Positions 30,101-41,890 of a stretch of DNA of 64,000 nt are shown one piece after another; the stretch's first letter is position 1; every line of letters starts with the position of its first letter. The position numbers and the translations under genes are program-made. The notes below the pieces were generated by a model. It ran no database searches. It was not told where the DNA came from and worked only from the letters and a program-made list of their open reading frames with translations. The stretch is from Asterias rubens (lineage: Eukaryota > Echinodermata > Asteroidea > Forcipulatida > Asteriidae): NCBI RefSeq assembly GCF_902459465.1, contig NC_047083.1, positions 3,778,523 to 3,842,522 of the forward strand. The letters run 5' to 3'.

Positions 30101-32010
30101 CCACGGCCAGCCGGCGTTCTGGACCCTCCGATCCGGAACCGTTGTCCGCCTCCCCGAACAAAGGATGTACGTCGCTGACCTGGAGCATGGAGGCACCCTG
30201 CTGCAGGAGATCGCCCCGCCCCCGTCGATGATGCAACCCAATGTGATGATGGGTCCTCATCCAGCTACTCAATCTCAGCAGGGTGGGTTCTTTCAGGGCG
30301 GGGCCATGCCACAGATTGTGATGGTCCCGCCCCCAGGTGGTGTGGTCGGCAACAATGAAGGGACCAAAATGAAAGCATCTTCAGGTAGGCTACTCCATAC
30401 CCGGCTCACGATCACTGTTCTCCGCGCACAGCAGGCGCCATTTTTCTGCAATAGCTGTGTAGGCGTAGAATGCCTAGTAACGTGGAGTACGCACGCGCAC
30501 AAGCCAAAATTTCTTGCTAACCTTTGAAATACGCTTGCATTAAGCACAGAATTTGCTCCTTCCGTAAGCGCCGATTCTTTGCTTCCGTAAACAGAGCCAT
30601 GAAATTGGGCCCTGACCAAAATTGGTCAGAGCTTCTCTAAATTGTTTGTTTTGACTCGCCAGCCGATTCAGTACAAGTTAATTACTTTTAAAACTGCATA
30701 ATATTTTAGGTGCTGAAAATGCTGAAAATATGTTAATAGTAAAGAGTAAAAAATTAATTGTGCCTAAACGAATTTGCTAAATAATGTGATTTGTTGTCAT
30801 TATTACCGTATGTCACTTTGTGGGACCAGCGGCGACATTTTTGTTTGAGGATTTATGAAAGAAACTGTAAAATTGTACTAGTTAAATTTTGAGTACCGGT
30901 ACTTATTTTATAAATACAGATGCAAGGTTTCATGTAACATGTTTTGGGTTAACTGAAACAGTGTAATTTGAACCCCTGACCTTTGCCATGCTAGAGCATT
31001 TTGTAACATTTGCCCTTGTTTTCTATTTTATCGCAGCCTTTGCATCCAAGGCAAAGAAACCACCACTGATCCTTCCCAGGGGAAGCCAGCCCTACGCTTT
31101 GGTCCCCGTCCCCCTACTACTTCCCCCTGGCCAAACCTCAGGGGATCGACCGACAAACCTCCCGCACATTCTCTCCCCGGTTATCATGGGCGGAGTCCGA
31201 CGTTTCGCACCGCCACGACAAATGGTCGGGGGACGCAAGGTGGTCCCGATCGCTCCAAAGATTAACCCGAACGACGTCTCGTCAGTGCCTATGATGAACC
31301 ACAGCGGCCATCTATCCATGAGTAACACCAGCTCGGGGTCCGACTCAGGAATAGATCTCAGCAATCAGAGCTTGACACCCGGTCTAGGATCAACGTCCGG
31401 GCACACCAGTTTCGCTAAGACCGAGTCCACCCCGAACAGGGAGCTACCGTTCTCAAAGAAGAAAGGCCAGAAGAGGAAATCCATGCCCAAGATTTGGGAG
31501 GACATTGAAGAGACGGAAGCAGAGGATTCTTTCACGGCCTTCTTTGAACAGGAGCTCTGCTCTTCGCCCAAACAAGAGCCTCGTCCCAAGGGCATGCCTG
31601 TCGTCTCGACACCCTGCAAGTCGGCCGATCTTCAGACCTGGCTCTCACCCCTGCGCAGCTTCACACCATTTAAGAACTCCCCTCTCGACGGCGACAGTGC
31701 TATCTTCCAGGACCTGCAGGACGACCTTTCCCTGAACTCGATCCAGACCGGTCTGACCCCAAACTTCAAAGGTCGTCTACGAGGGGGAAGTGCAACGAGA
31801 GGTCCGAGGTCAAATCTGGGGTCTCTCGGGGACTTTGGTTTACCTGGACTGACCCCAGAGAAAAATCCGAACAGTGAGGGTGACCACAACCAGAGTTTTG
31901 GTCATATATTTGGTGATCTGAACGTCAGCTTGGATATGGGAAATCAAGGGCTGGACATTGGAGAGTTGAACTGGTCAGTCTTCTCCCCCAACAAGCAGCA
32001 AGTTACATGA
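27145..32010 (+). CDS. FOXM1: Forkhead box protein M1
   Basis: FOXM1 is the forkhead activator of G2/M genes. Five coding exons: 27145-28111, 29191-29282, 29598-29756, 30042-30384 and 31037-32010 (2535 nt, 844 residues; human isoforms are about 750-800). All junctions keep frame. Residues 28-30 form a KEN box, a possible APC/C degron. A PPKKRRH basic patch (~99-105) may be an NLS. SLTNITWLKRMS (exon 2) matches human SLSNIQWLRKMS. The forkhead spans ~359-455: RPPYSYSTLIQFAI, MTLREIYAWIEETFPYF, GWR, then recognition helix NSIRHNLSLHK, then FWTL. The C-terminal half has STPCKS and many Ser/Thr-Pro sites, as in the human CDK/PLK1 regulatory region, and ends GELNWSVFSP, matching human NINWSQFIP in the transactivation domain. 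It shares a promoter with RHNO1. Confidence 0.96.
28230..28615. mobile_element. P palindromic MITE copy in FOXM1 intron
   Basis: TTAAAGGAACACGTTGCC at the left, GGCAACGTGTTCCTTTAA at the right, and a central GACTCCCATAAATGGCCGAC paired with CGGCCATTTATGGGAGT. Confidence 0.8.
28655..28925 (+). repeat. D repeat copy
   Basis: CCAATTTCATGGCTCTGCTT, GCGCCAAATTTCTGCGCTAG and AAATACGCTTG blocks are shared with 30393-30615 in the same orientation, and in part with ~46500-46575. Confidence 0.5.
29310..29520. repeat. Repeat fragment in FOXM1 intron 2, related to 1-110
   Basis: GCCTTTGTGCCCTTGAAATG and CTCCAGGAGG here resemble, in reverse complement, CATTTCAAGGGCACCAAGGC-type sequence at 26-50 in the TWNK intron. 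TTAAATGTCTGTCG near 29333 matches the end of the element at 45551. Confidence 0.4.
30393..30615 (+). repeat. D repeat copy
   Basis: Starts near CCGGCTCACGATCACTGTTC and ends CCATGAAATTGGGCCCTGAC. It lies in the FOXM1 intron just after the exon 4 donor, so the exon-4 open frame runs into it artificially. Confidence 0.5.
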
Positions 32011-32280
32011 GTTGTCAAATTCTTTGAACGTGTTTTCACGCATTTCCCTTTTAACTTGCCATGTTTTGAATACAATTTAAATGGCCCACCTTGAGAGCAG
32101 TATTTTGTATTCATGATGACCATTCATTGCACGGAATTTCTTGTTTTGTAAGCAGCATTTTAGGGGAGTTAAATGGCAATAAGTCATTTGCAAATTACTT
32201 GGATTTGAATTTTTGGTACATAGACTTGCTTAGTCACAATGACAAGTACCACACGGTCTTCATGTACCAGTGCCAAATTT
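32011..32280 (+). other. FOXM1: FOXM1 3' UTR, proximal part
   Basis: Follows the TGA at 32008-32010. No coding sequence. The first plausible polyadenylation signals (AATAAA) cluster near 34165 (GTAAATAAATAAAATATAC), so the 3' UTR may reach ~34,200 through repeats. Confidence 0.4.
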
Positions 32281-32662
32281 CATGGAGTAAGCACCAAAAG
32301 TAGCAAAGCATAACAAAATTATGCTTACCAGAATAAGGTTACCAGCAAAAATATTATGTCAAGTGTATTACAAACATGTACCCATGCTTAGCAAAATGGC
32401 ATTTGTGACTGGTATCCTGCAGTGCTCATTTCTGCTATGTACTAAGCAGGAAATCACTAAGCAATACTTTCTGTTTTGAAAAGTGCAAGCTCTATGAAAT
32501 TGGGCCCAGAATAAGGTTACCAGCTAAAATACCATGTCACGTGTATCATCAATGGCATTTGTGACTGGTATCCTGCAGTGCTTTTTTCTGCTATGTGCTA
32601 AGCAGGAAATCACTAAGCAATATACTTCTGTTTTGAAAAGCAGCTCTATGAAATTGGGCCCG
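32280..32662. repeat. Two partial C-type repeats in tandem
   Basis: TTACCAGAATAAGGTTACCAG, GGTATCCTGCAGTGCT, TGTACTAAGCAGGAAATCAC and GCTCTATGAAATTGGGCCC appear twice (32330-32506 and 32513-32662), a local duplication. Confidence 0.55.
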
Positions 32663-33499
32663 TGTCAATATGAGAAAGTATTAATTGAATCTATTGACAG
32701 ACCAACAAGAATGCAACTTGACCCATGATTTGTGTCAATGTTGAAAGATATCAGTGATTTGAATAGTAGCGGTAAATGGTTACATGATAAAGGGGTGAAA
32801 AATGTAATTTTGTAAATTTTTTACGAGTTTGTGTGCTTTGTAATTAATCTTGGTATAGGGCCTTCTCGTCAAATTTTAATGATCTTTTTATTTTTGGAAT
32901 TTTATTTATGATTGGTGAGAGATTTAGGTGGCCTAACATGTTGGCCAATGTAGGCCAGAAATTTTCCAGAAAACATGAGAGGATAGGCCTACGATATCCT
33001 GTCATGTTTTTATACTGGAAAATTTCCTTTGGTTGTTATGCTAAAACTTAATGAGCATAAAACTTACTTGCAGCTGTTGATTTTAAATGATGTAACAATT
33101 TTGAGAAACAATTCCCTTCAAAGGGATGTGGTTTTAGAGAGCAACACAAAAAAATATTCCAATCTGTATAACAGTTGATCGGATTGTGTAGTAAACATTG
33201 GGTTTATGCGTAGAATGAGGTGCAATTTGGTCTAGCTAGGAAATTAAACAGTTAGAACTCAACAGTTAGCGCTTGCGCAATGGGGGTATTTGCGAAAAGG
33301 TTTACATGTATTAATGTACCCATTTAGTCACTCATGCCCTCATATGGTAAAAACAACTCTTATTTGAAATTGCTCCCCGTCGTCGGGTTCGATACGAGTA
33401 TTCGCCAAGAAAGATACAAAATACCATAATAATGTTTGGATCATAACCCGATGGGAATATAATAGTAATACAGTAGTTTTAAGGTCTTAAAATCAATTC

Positions 33500-33680
33500 A
33501 TAAGCCTGGGCCAAATTTCATATTGCTTAAAAATGTTGTGCTAAGCATCAATAAGCAAGATACCAGTCTCAGATGCTACATGTGAAATGGTGTTTTAGCT
33601 GATAACCTTTTTCTGGTATAGCATATCTTTGCTTTTCTTAGCTTGTGTGCTTTCAAGGAGCTCTTTGAATTGGGGCCCAC
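33500..33680. repeat. C-type repeat fragment
   Basis: AAATGTTGTGCTAAGCATCA and GCTTTCAAGGAGCTCTTTGAA-type ends with AATTGGGGCCC, diverged from 20495-20742. Confidence 0.4.
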
Positions 33681-33682
33681 GG

Positions 33683-33829
33683 GTGGATTTCATAAAGAGT
33701 TAAGACTAGTCTAGTCTTATCTCGAGTTAGGGGCGAGTCTCGCCTAACTTAGGACTAGCCATACGTTTATATCTCCTAGGACTTGTTCTAAATTAGGACT
33801 GGTCCCAACTCTTTGTGAAATCGACCCCT
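33683..33829. mobile_element. G element copy
   Basis: GTGGATTTCATAAAGAGTTA on the left, CTCTTTGTGAAATCGACCCC on the right, with paired TAGGAC/GTCCTA motifs inside. Confidence 0.7.
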
Positions 33830-34649
33830 GGTCTTATAAGCCTTTTTGAGGTACGGCGGACACACTGTAAAGTTGTGGTAAATTTGTGCGTATTGACCAT
33901 AGAAATAGATTGTATGTTATTCAGTGAAGTGCGCATTTTAGGGGACGCGGCGTTTACACGTAAACCTAATGAACACCAACATGGTGAGCATGGCATCAGT
34001 CGCGGCGTGTGACGCGCGCGTATCACGTCCGCCATACCTCAAAAAGGCTTAAATATAGTTTGAAAATGTTTGTAAAATAAAAATACAACAAAGCAGTTTT
34101 GAACCCGAACCCAAGGGCCAAAGCTGTTGGTGTTATCAACATAGTTTGCTAAATATGTTTTGTAAATAAATAAAATATACTAATATAATATAAAAATAGT
34201 CACAGATTTCATGAGCGTCTTTGTATAAAAAGTATTTATCCCCCCCCCCCCGAGTTTGAGGTGTGTACATTTAAGTTTTTATTTGATTTGTGCTAAAGAG
34301 ACAGGAATTATTTTTGTATTTACTAGTCACTGCTATCCTTTACACACTGTATGATTTATTGATTAAGTAATCGATAAAGTCATCTGTAAATCAAACATCC
34401 ATTTTTTTTATCATTTGGGGAATGATCATTTATTTGACTGTGAAACAGAGATGTACTTCTTGCTATTTCAATAGGATACACATGACGCTGTAAAGTATCA
34501 ATAAAATATGGCAAAATGAATTCCCATAATTGATTGAAGACTTGACTGACTTTTTTGGCTGTTGTTAAAGGTAGGGTCAAATACTAACCACAACCCCGAA
34601 GAACTTTTATCAAAAGGCTTACTTGTTTTTTTAAAGAATATTAATTTTG

Positions 34650-34870
34650 GTTTTACCCTTATACAGTATACTGATGTGTCTTAGCACTGCATACTCAGTT
34701 ATTTACCTTGAGTTCTTTCTGTGAACAAACAATCACAGGCATATACTTCTAGTAGAACTTCAAACCCGCCACAACCTTTGCAATTCTAGAGCAGTGTCTT
34801 TAATACTGACTAGACTACTGAGATTGCCCGGTAGCTAGAGGCTGTTTGAATCTTGTATTTTAACAATGGG
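34650..34870 (-). repeat. tRNA-derived SINE, minus orientation
   Basis: Reverse complement of the 3052 family: CTAGAGCAGTGTCTTTAATA (A-box side) and GGCATATACTTCTAG, then AGATTGCCCGGTAGCTAGAG, the same blocks that build the array at 61539. Confidence 0.55.
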
Positions 34871-34880
34871 TACCGCAACA

Positions 34881-35203
34881 ATTTAAAGACAGTGGAGACT
34901 ATTGGTAATTACTCAAAATGATTATTATCATAAAACCTTTCTTGATTACGAGTAATTGGGAGAGGTTGATAGTATAAAACATTGTGAGAAACAGCTCCCT
35001 CTGAAGTGACATAGTTTTCAAGAAAGAAGTAATTTTCCACGCGACCATGGTGCGACAAGGGTGTTTTTTCTTTAATTAATATCTCACAACTTCGACGACC
35101 TATTGAGCTCAAATTTTCACAGGTTTGTTATTTTATGAACATATGTTGAGATACACCAACTGTGACAACAAGTCTTTACCAATAGTGTCCAGTGTCTTTA
35201 AGA
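34881..35203. mobile_element. T1 MITE copy with internal deletion
   Basis: TTTAAAGACAGTGGAGACTA to AGTGTCCAGTGTCTTTAA; the central hairpin is missing. Confidence 0.7.
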
Positions 35204-35275
35204 GTAACAGGTTGTATGGCTTCAAACTGGCAACCCGAACAGAGGTAATGACAAAGAGGGAGACTGCCGACATAG

Positions 35276-35347
35276 GAGCTTGGTAGCTCAGTGTGTAGAG
35301 CGCCAGCACGTAATCCAGAGATCGCAAATTCAAGTCCTGCTCTAGAC
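35276..35347 (+). repeat. tRNA-like SINE head
   Basis: GGTAGCTCAGTGTGTAGAGC (A box) and AATTCAAGTCCTGCTC (B box). The acceptor arms GGAGCTT and TCTAGAC do not pair, so it is not a working tRNA gene. Confidence 0.55.
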
Positions 35348-35662
35348 ATTTAGTCTTTGATACACTGGACACTATTGGTAATTGTCAAAGACCAGTCTTC
35401 TCATTTGGTGTATCAATTTGCATTAAATAACAAACTTGTGAAAATTTGAGCTCAATCGGTCGTCGAAGTTGCAAGATATTAATGAAAGAAAAAAACACCC
35501 TCGAAGCACCATGGTCACACGAAGTTGTGTGCTTTCAGATGCTTGATTTCAAGACCTCAAACTCTAAATCTGAGGTCTCGAAATCAAATTCGAGAAAAGA
35601 AAGGTTTTAAGCTCATAATTATTTTGAGTAATTACCAATAGTGTCCAATGCCTTCAACATTA
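35348..35662. mobile_element. T1 MITE copy, reverse orientation
   Basis: CACTGGACACTATTGGTAAT followed by CAAAGACCAGTCTTCTCA, ending AATTACCAATAGTGTCCAATG. The central hairpin is present. Confidence 0.7.
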
Positions 35663-36082
35663 CAAAAATAACTACATGTACGGCGTTTGGAAGAAATATA
35701 CACAGAAACTGCAAATTTATATCAATCTCCCCTACACAATTTAATTTCTACTAAATCAGGATATAAATTAATGATTTCATTTTTACATTAAAAACTAAGG
35801 GCATAGAGGTAGAAATATTTACAAGAATAGATTTAATCTATGAAAGCAAAAAAAAAAAAAAACAAAAAAAAGGAAAACAAGAACAAAAGCCCAAACTAAA
35901 AAACTAAAAACTAAAAGTACAAGATTCAGTGCAAAAAAAAAGGACTTTCAAAGCCCCTATATTTAGATTGGATTTCACATAATAAAGGCAACTCAGTGAG
36001 ATGTGAAATTTTACTAGTGACAAAGTGAGGTGGGTACTGAAATTAATGGAGGGTTTTCAGCAAGGGGTGTTTTTCTCACTTT
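35663..36082. other. A-rich stretch, no gene seen
   Basis: Contains poly-A runs at ~35850-35870 and ~35935. No feature beyond composition. Confidence 0.4.
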
Positions 36083-36428
36083 AAAGGGTCTATGTAACTT
36101 TTGTAGGACAAAAAAACACAATGTCCACAGATTTACACTAAACTTACTAAACTTACACAGTTTGAAGATAATGATAGTAGAAAGCTTCCCTGAAAATATT
36201 AAGTGCTTAGGTGCTGTAGTTTTTGGGAAATGAGTAAAACAATGTCATGAAAATTATTTGATCATTTACAAATGTATTTTCATGACATTTTTTTTTATTC
36301 ATTTCTCAAAAACTACAGCACCTCAGTAAGTAAGATTTGAAGGGAAGCTTTCCACTATCATTATTTTCAAACCCTGTAAGTTTAATGTTAATCTATGGAC
36401 GTTTTGAAAAGGTATCCAAATCCTTTAA
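36083..36428. mobile_element. E MITE, intact copy (empty site for a LINE insertion)
   Basis: TTAAAGGGTCTATGTAACTT on the left, and inner arms CTGTAGTTTTTGGGAAATGA / TCATTTCTCAAAAACTACAG. The second copy at 44355-45222 is interrupted by a LINE. The junction CTCAGTAAGTAAGATTTGAA is uninterrupted here. Confidence 0.7.
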
Positions 36429-36802
36429 AGACACTGGACACTATTGGTAATTGTCGAAGACCAGTCTTCTCACTTGGTGTATCTCAACATATGCATAAAA
36501 TAACAAACCTGTGAAAATTTGAGCTCAAATGGTCGTCGGAGTTGCGAGTCAATAATGTCAGAAAAAACACCCTTCTCACACGAAGTTGTGTGCTTTTAGA
36601 TGGTGGATTTTGAGACCTCAAAATCTCGAAATCAAATTCGTGTAAAGTTACTTGTTTCTCGAAAACTATGTCACTTCAGAGGGAGCCGTTTCTCATAATG
36701 TGTTATACTATCATTACAACCTCTCCCAATTACTCGTTACCAAGTAAGGTTTTATGCTAATAATTATTTTGAGTAATAACCGATAGTGTCCACTACCTTT
36801 AA
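36427..36802. mobile_element. T1 MITE copy
   Basis: AAAGACACTGGACACTATTGG to CGATAGTGTCCACTACCTTT, with the GAGACCTC hairpin degraded. Confidence 0.7.
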
Positions 36803-37092
36803 ATGTGTTGACGGGACTCTCATTCTCAAAAAGTTTTTATACTTCCCTTGATCATTACCAAGTAAGTTTTTATGCTATTACATATTTTGAGAATACCAAA
36901 CAAGTCCAGTGCCTGTGAAGTGACAATCTACAATATACAAATCTTATTGTTATACCTCGGTAACAAACTGTCAAGTCTGATTGGTCCAGAACCAATCACA
37001 TAACGTGCAACAAAAACGCATGTACCATGGCTAAGGATGCCAAGGAATATTCATGTTACCAAGGTATAACACAACAATTGTTGCACGCTGTG

Positions 37093-37198
37093 ACGGGGTC
37101 CATGGGTTTTGTACACCCTCGGGGAAAATGGCACCCTCGGCTTTGCCTGGGGTGCCATTTCCCCCCTCGGGTGTACAAAACGCCATGGACCCCGTCAA
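37093..37198. repeat. 106-bp palindrome (GACGGGGTCCATGG arms)
   Basis: GACGGGGTCCATGGGTTTTG and CAAAACGCCATGGACCCCGT arms, with CCTCGG/CCGAGG pairs toward the centre. Likely a MITE inserted in the convergent FOXM1-NFYA interval. Confidence 0.6.
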
Positions 37199-37900
37199 TT
37201 TTATGTTGAATGATCTCAATGATTTTTGAAACAGTAGAGTAAAGATATTTCACTAGGTGAGAAATCATTTGTCAGCTCTAAATTGAAATATTTCAATGTG
37301 AGTTTTGCTGGATTTTGAAAATAGACCTTATTGAATACGACGTCACCATTCAAATATCCGCCCTACAACATGGCGTCTGTGTTAGTGCATGAGCCGTAGA
37401 AATCTAACCGGGAAGGCTGCGTGCTTCATTGATGTGTCCGTTAGAACAAGCATACAGTTTGCCCTACAAGATGGCGACTTTCATAGCAAAAAAAAAGGTT
37501 ATTGAATACGGTCTAAACCACGTAATAACCCACAGCAGGTGCTGTGGAGCACTTTGCGAAGTTTCAATACAAATTTACATTTTCCTAATAGAGTTCGTGC
37601 TTTGTGTTGAGTGAACGATCAAATGCGTGTTATGGAAGTGGCGTGAATCGGTGCCGAGGAAGTAAACCTATACTCGGGAGTAAAATCTGTGTAGTTTAGC
37701 TGCAAAAAGGTGTTTCCTACACTAGCTTGGATATTGAGAAGCAACATATAAAGATAAATTCTTTAGGCCTATTTATGCACAACAGAATGGGCTAGCAATA
37801 GAGGTTATTTTGTAAGTACATTATCAAAAACTTTACAAAAACTTACACAAATCTTGTAGTAAACGGTATTTCATTACTCCTTACTGAATGATGGTTTTCT

Positions 37901-40900
37901 TTACGCAGTGGTTGTTGCCCCATTGGTCGTGATGTTCGGAGGTTGTTCCAGAAGCGATTGGTTGCTGGTCGCCATTTGCGGGGCACCGCTGAGCATTTCA
38001 AGGTTGATGTTTAATGAGCCGTCGGAATCCGAGTTAACGGCCTGTCCCGTCACTACATACTGTAAGGGGAAAAACAAAAATCATAAGGACAATTTCCTAA
38101 AACGCTAAATGGCATTTTCTTGTTGATGTTTTCATTAACACAGGCAGCCCTGGCACGGAGGCCAACACAGACCACGGCCTTCATTACCCATAGCCAAATT
38201 TCTAAGAGCTGTTTAAAGACACTAGGCACCTTTGGTAATTGTCAAAGACCAGTCTTTTCACTTGGTGTATCTCAACATATGCACAAATAACAAACCTGTC
38301 GAAGTTACGAGATACTCATGGAAGAAGAAACACCCTTGTCACACAAAGTTGTGTCCTTTCAGATACTTGATTTCAAGACCTCACGCGTGAGGACTCGAAA
38401 AATCAATTTGGGCCCTGGTCTTTGCCTTGGTACCTCTCCAAAAGTTTCCCATAGCTTAAATTATAGGGGGGGGGACCAAAAGACCACAGGGCCTGTTGCA
38501 CAAATATTCTACTTGATCAGAATTTATTTTACAAGACCAGGGGACGATTTCACAAAAAGTTAGGACTAGTCTTAACTTAGGACTAGTCCTAGGAGATATT
38601 GAAAACGTATGGCTAGTCCTAAGTTAGGACGAGTAACTCGTTCTTAGTCGAGAAAAGACGAGTCTTAACTCTTTGTGAAATCCACCCCAGGGGTCAACTT
38701 CACAAAGAGTTAAGACTAGCCTATAGGGGGAGTCACTTGTCCTAACTTAGGACTAGTTTAGCACTAGCTAGCTAAACGTTTTGATTACTTAGTCCTAGGT
38801 TAGGACTAGTCCTAGCTCTTTGTGAAATCGACCCCAGAATGTAATTAGAAAAAGAACATTCTGCACAATACGGTTTTATTTGAACAAGCCATAAGAGAGA
38901 GTATCTCATTTGTCTTGGTATCAAGTATGCTTTGAAATCAACAAATTGAGAGATATTAATTCAAAAATAATATTTGAAGTCCATTTTTCGTTAAAAAAGT
39001 TAAAGGGACATGTGGCATTGGATCAGGCGATCAGGGGTTAGGACTAGTCGTACGTTTTTAATATCTCCTAGGACTAGTCCTACATGTAAGTTAGGACTAG
39101 TCCTACATGTAAGTTAGGACTAGTCCTACATGTAAGTTAGGACTAGTCCTACATGTAAGTTAGGACTAGTCCTACATGTAAGTTAGGACTAGTCCTACAT
39201 GTAAGTTAGGACTAGTCCTACATGTAAGTTAGGACTAGTCCTACATGTAAGTTAGGACTAATCCTACATGTAAGTTAGGACTAGTCCTACATGTAAGTTA
39301 GGACTAGTCCTACATGTAAGTTAGGACTAGTACTAACTCTTTGTGAAATCAACCCCTGGTCTATGAAAAGTGTTTGTAACCATTTGTTATAAAAAACATG
39401 GGTTAGAAAGATGTTTTACAAGTAGAATATAACAATCCGCAAAAATATGCCTCGAAATTGCATGATTTTCCTTATACGTTGTGAATTAACACGGCACGCC
39501 AATTTGTGGAGTCAAACAAAAATGGCCAAACGCATTACTTTGCAAAGTAAAAGGAAAAGCATGCAATTTCAAAACATATATAACTTTTAAGACATCTTTC
39601 TAACCCATGTTTTTTATAACAAATGGTTTCAAACACTTTTCATACCGGTTTCAAACACTTTTCAATGACCAACTCGCACGATCCAAGGCAACGTGTCCCT
39701 TTCAATGTCATTACACAGTGAGGAGCTGCTTTTCAATTGGATTAACAACAAGACAACTGAACTTGTCCGGTCGTGAGTTAGTTATAGCAGGCATGATAGT
39801 TGGTCACAGAAAAAACCTTGGGAAACTTTTGGGTGTAGGCTCTTATAGACTTTTCAGGCTAATTCAAGCACAATTTTTCAGATTTTTTCCCAAGGGCAAA
39901 CAAAAAGCCTTTTTAAAACAAAATCAGCCTTAAAGGCAGTGGACAATATGGGTGATTACTCAAAATAATTATCAACATAAAATCTCACTTGGTAACAAGT
40001 AATGGGGAGGAGATAGTATAAAACATTGTGAGAGACGGCTCCCTCTGAAGTGACGTAGTTTTAAAAAAAGAAGTAATTTTCCACGATTTTGATTTTGAGA
40101 CCTCAAGTTTAGAATTTGAGGTCTCGAAATCAAGCATCTGAAAGCACACAACTTCGTGTGACAAGGGTGTTTTTTTCTTTCATAGTTATCTTGCAACTCT
40201 TTCATAGTTATCTCGCCACTCCGACAACCAATCGAGCTCAAATTTTCACAGGTTTGTTGTTTTATGCATAAGATACACCAAGTGAGAAGACTGGATTTTG
40301 ACAATTACCAATAGTGTCCAGTGTAGAAGAATATCATGCCCATGTTAGTATGTTAGAACAAAAAGTTTTTTTTTTTAAATATTTTAAAAATAAGGTATTA
40401 TTTTGTATTAGTATATTAATATTTCAACATAGAAGACCACAGATTGAGTGTCGACTAGTGCTGTGCATTTTTCCAAAACAATCGGAGGAATTTTGTCTTT
40501 TGAAATTCAGTCGAATTGTAACATTTTTGGACGTTGGAAAACCAGTCAAAATTTTTCAATTTATTGGTATGCCGTTTAACATTGAGGACACATGTACTGT
40601 TACCAAATAATTTACAGCGGTGGTTGAGCAAGTCTAGAGCACCGTAATCAAGTTCTAGCGTTATCGAGCTCAAGTTCGGATGTTGCCTTGGTCTCGGCCA
40701 TTGCACTGTTGTCCTAGAGCAAGACCATGATTGTTATGTATTTGTTTTGCGGTAACACCATGTGTATCTAGTTGCCAGGTAGAGTTTGCTGTTAAGAGAA
40801 CTGTCTTGCTTTGTATTTGGTTTCCAGTAACACCATGTGTGTATCTACTTGCCAGGTAGAGTTGGTTCTTTAGAGAACTGTCTTGCTTTATATTTGGTTT

Positions 40901-41848
40901 CCAGTAACACCATGTGTGTATCTACTTGCCGGGTAGAGTTTGTTCTTTAGAGAACTGTCTTGCTTTGTATTTGTTTTGCAGTAACACCATGTGTGTATCT
41001 ACTTGCCAGGTAGAGTTTGTTCTTTAGAGAACTGTCTTTCTTTATTCTAGTACCGCGGAGTAGATTGTTCGGAAGACTTCTCAATTCTGAAAAGAACTGT
41101 CCTGCTTTAATGACTACTACCTGGGCAGAAGGTATAGAAAATTGGCTGGGACTACTACTTTAGCGTGATTGTTATGTTTCTGATGGAGTGTAAAACCACA
41201 GTTCTTGAGTATTGTGTGAAAAAACCCAGCACACATATCGTTAAGAGAATGGATTTGCCCAAGTGAATTTCTGGCATGGTTTGCAATTTAGATGCATCGA
41301 CAGAAGATTCCAATATATCTTTGAGGGATTTTTGATTTTTGTTTCTGCACAGCTCTAGAATCGACCTACCTGTGCCTGTTGTGGTGCATTTTCATTGTGA
41401 GTGAACTTTGACCTTGGGACCATCGTCGGTGAATCTGCATCGAACGAGTCCCCCATGGACCCGCCGGCGCCGTGGTTGAATCTCCCTCCGTCGCCTCGTA
41501 CTCTGTTCATCGCGTGGGCGTGTCTCGACTCGTGAAGGTATTTCTGTGGAACCATGAAAAGCGAAAAAAGTTTGAAAGGGTTTTAGTAGGGCCAATGATT
41601 TTCCACGATGGCGGAAAACTGACGGAGTTCAGTAAATCCACATTTGAAATGAAAAAAGGGATTTCAGTTTTAGAAAAAAAAAAAAGTAAAAGTTTGTAAT
41701 GAACTTTTATTCTTTATTAAGCTTCTTTTTTTGTTAAACTATAAGCATCAGAAAAACAAATGTCTGGCCATTCAGTATGGATCCTACTCTTTGACATCAC
41801 AATTCTGTAATAACGAAGGGGCCTCACCTCTATCCATGTTAATATGTG

Positions 41849-41890
<42 letters not shown>

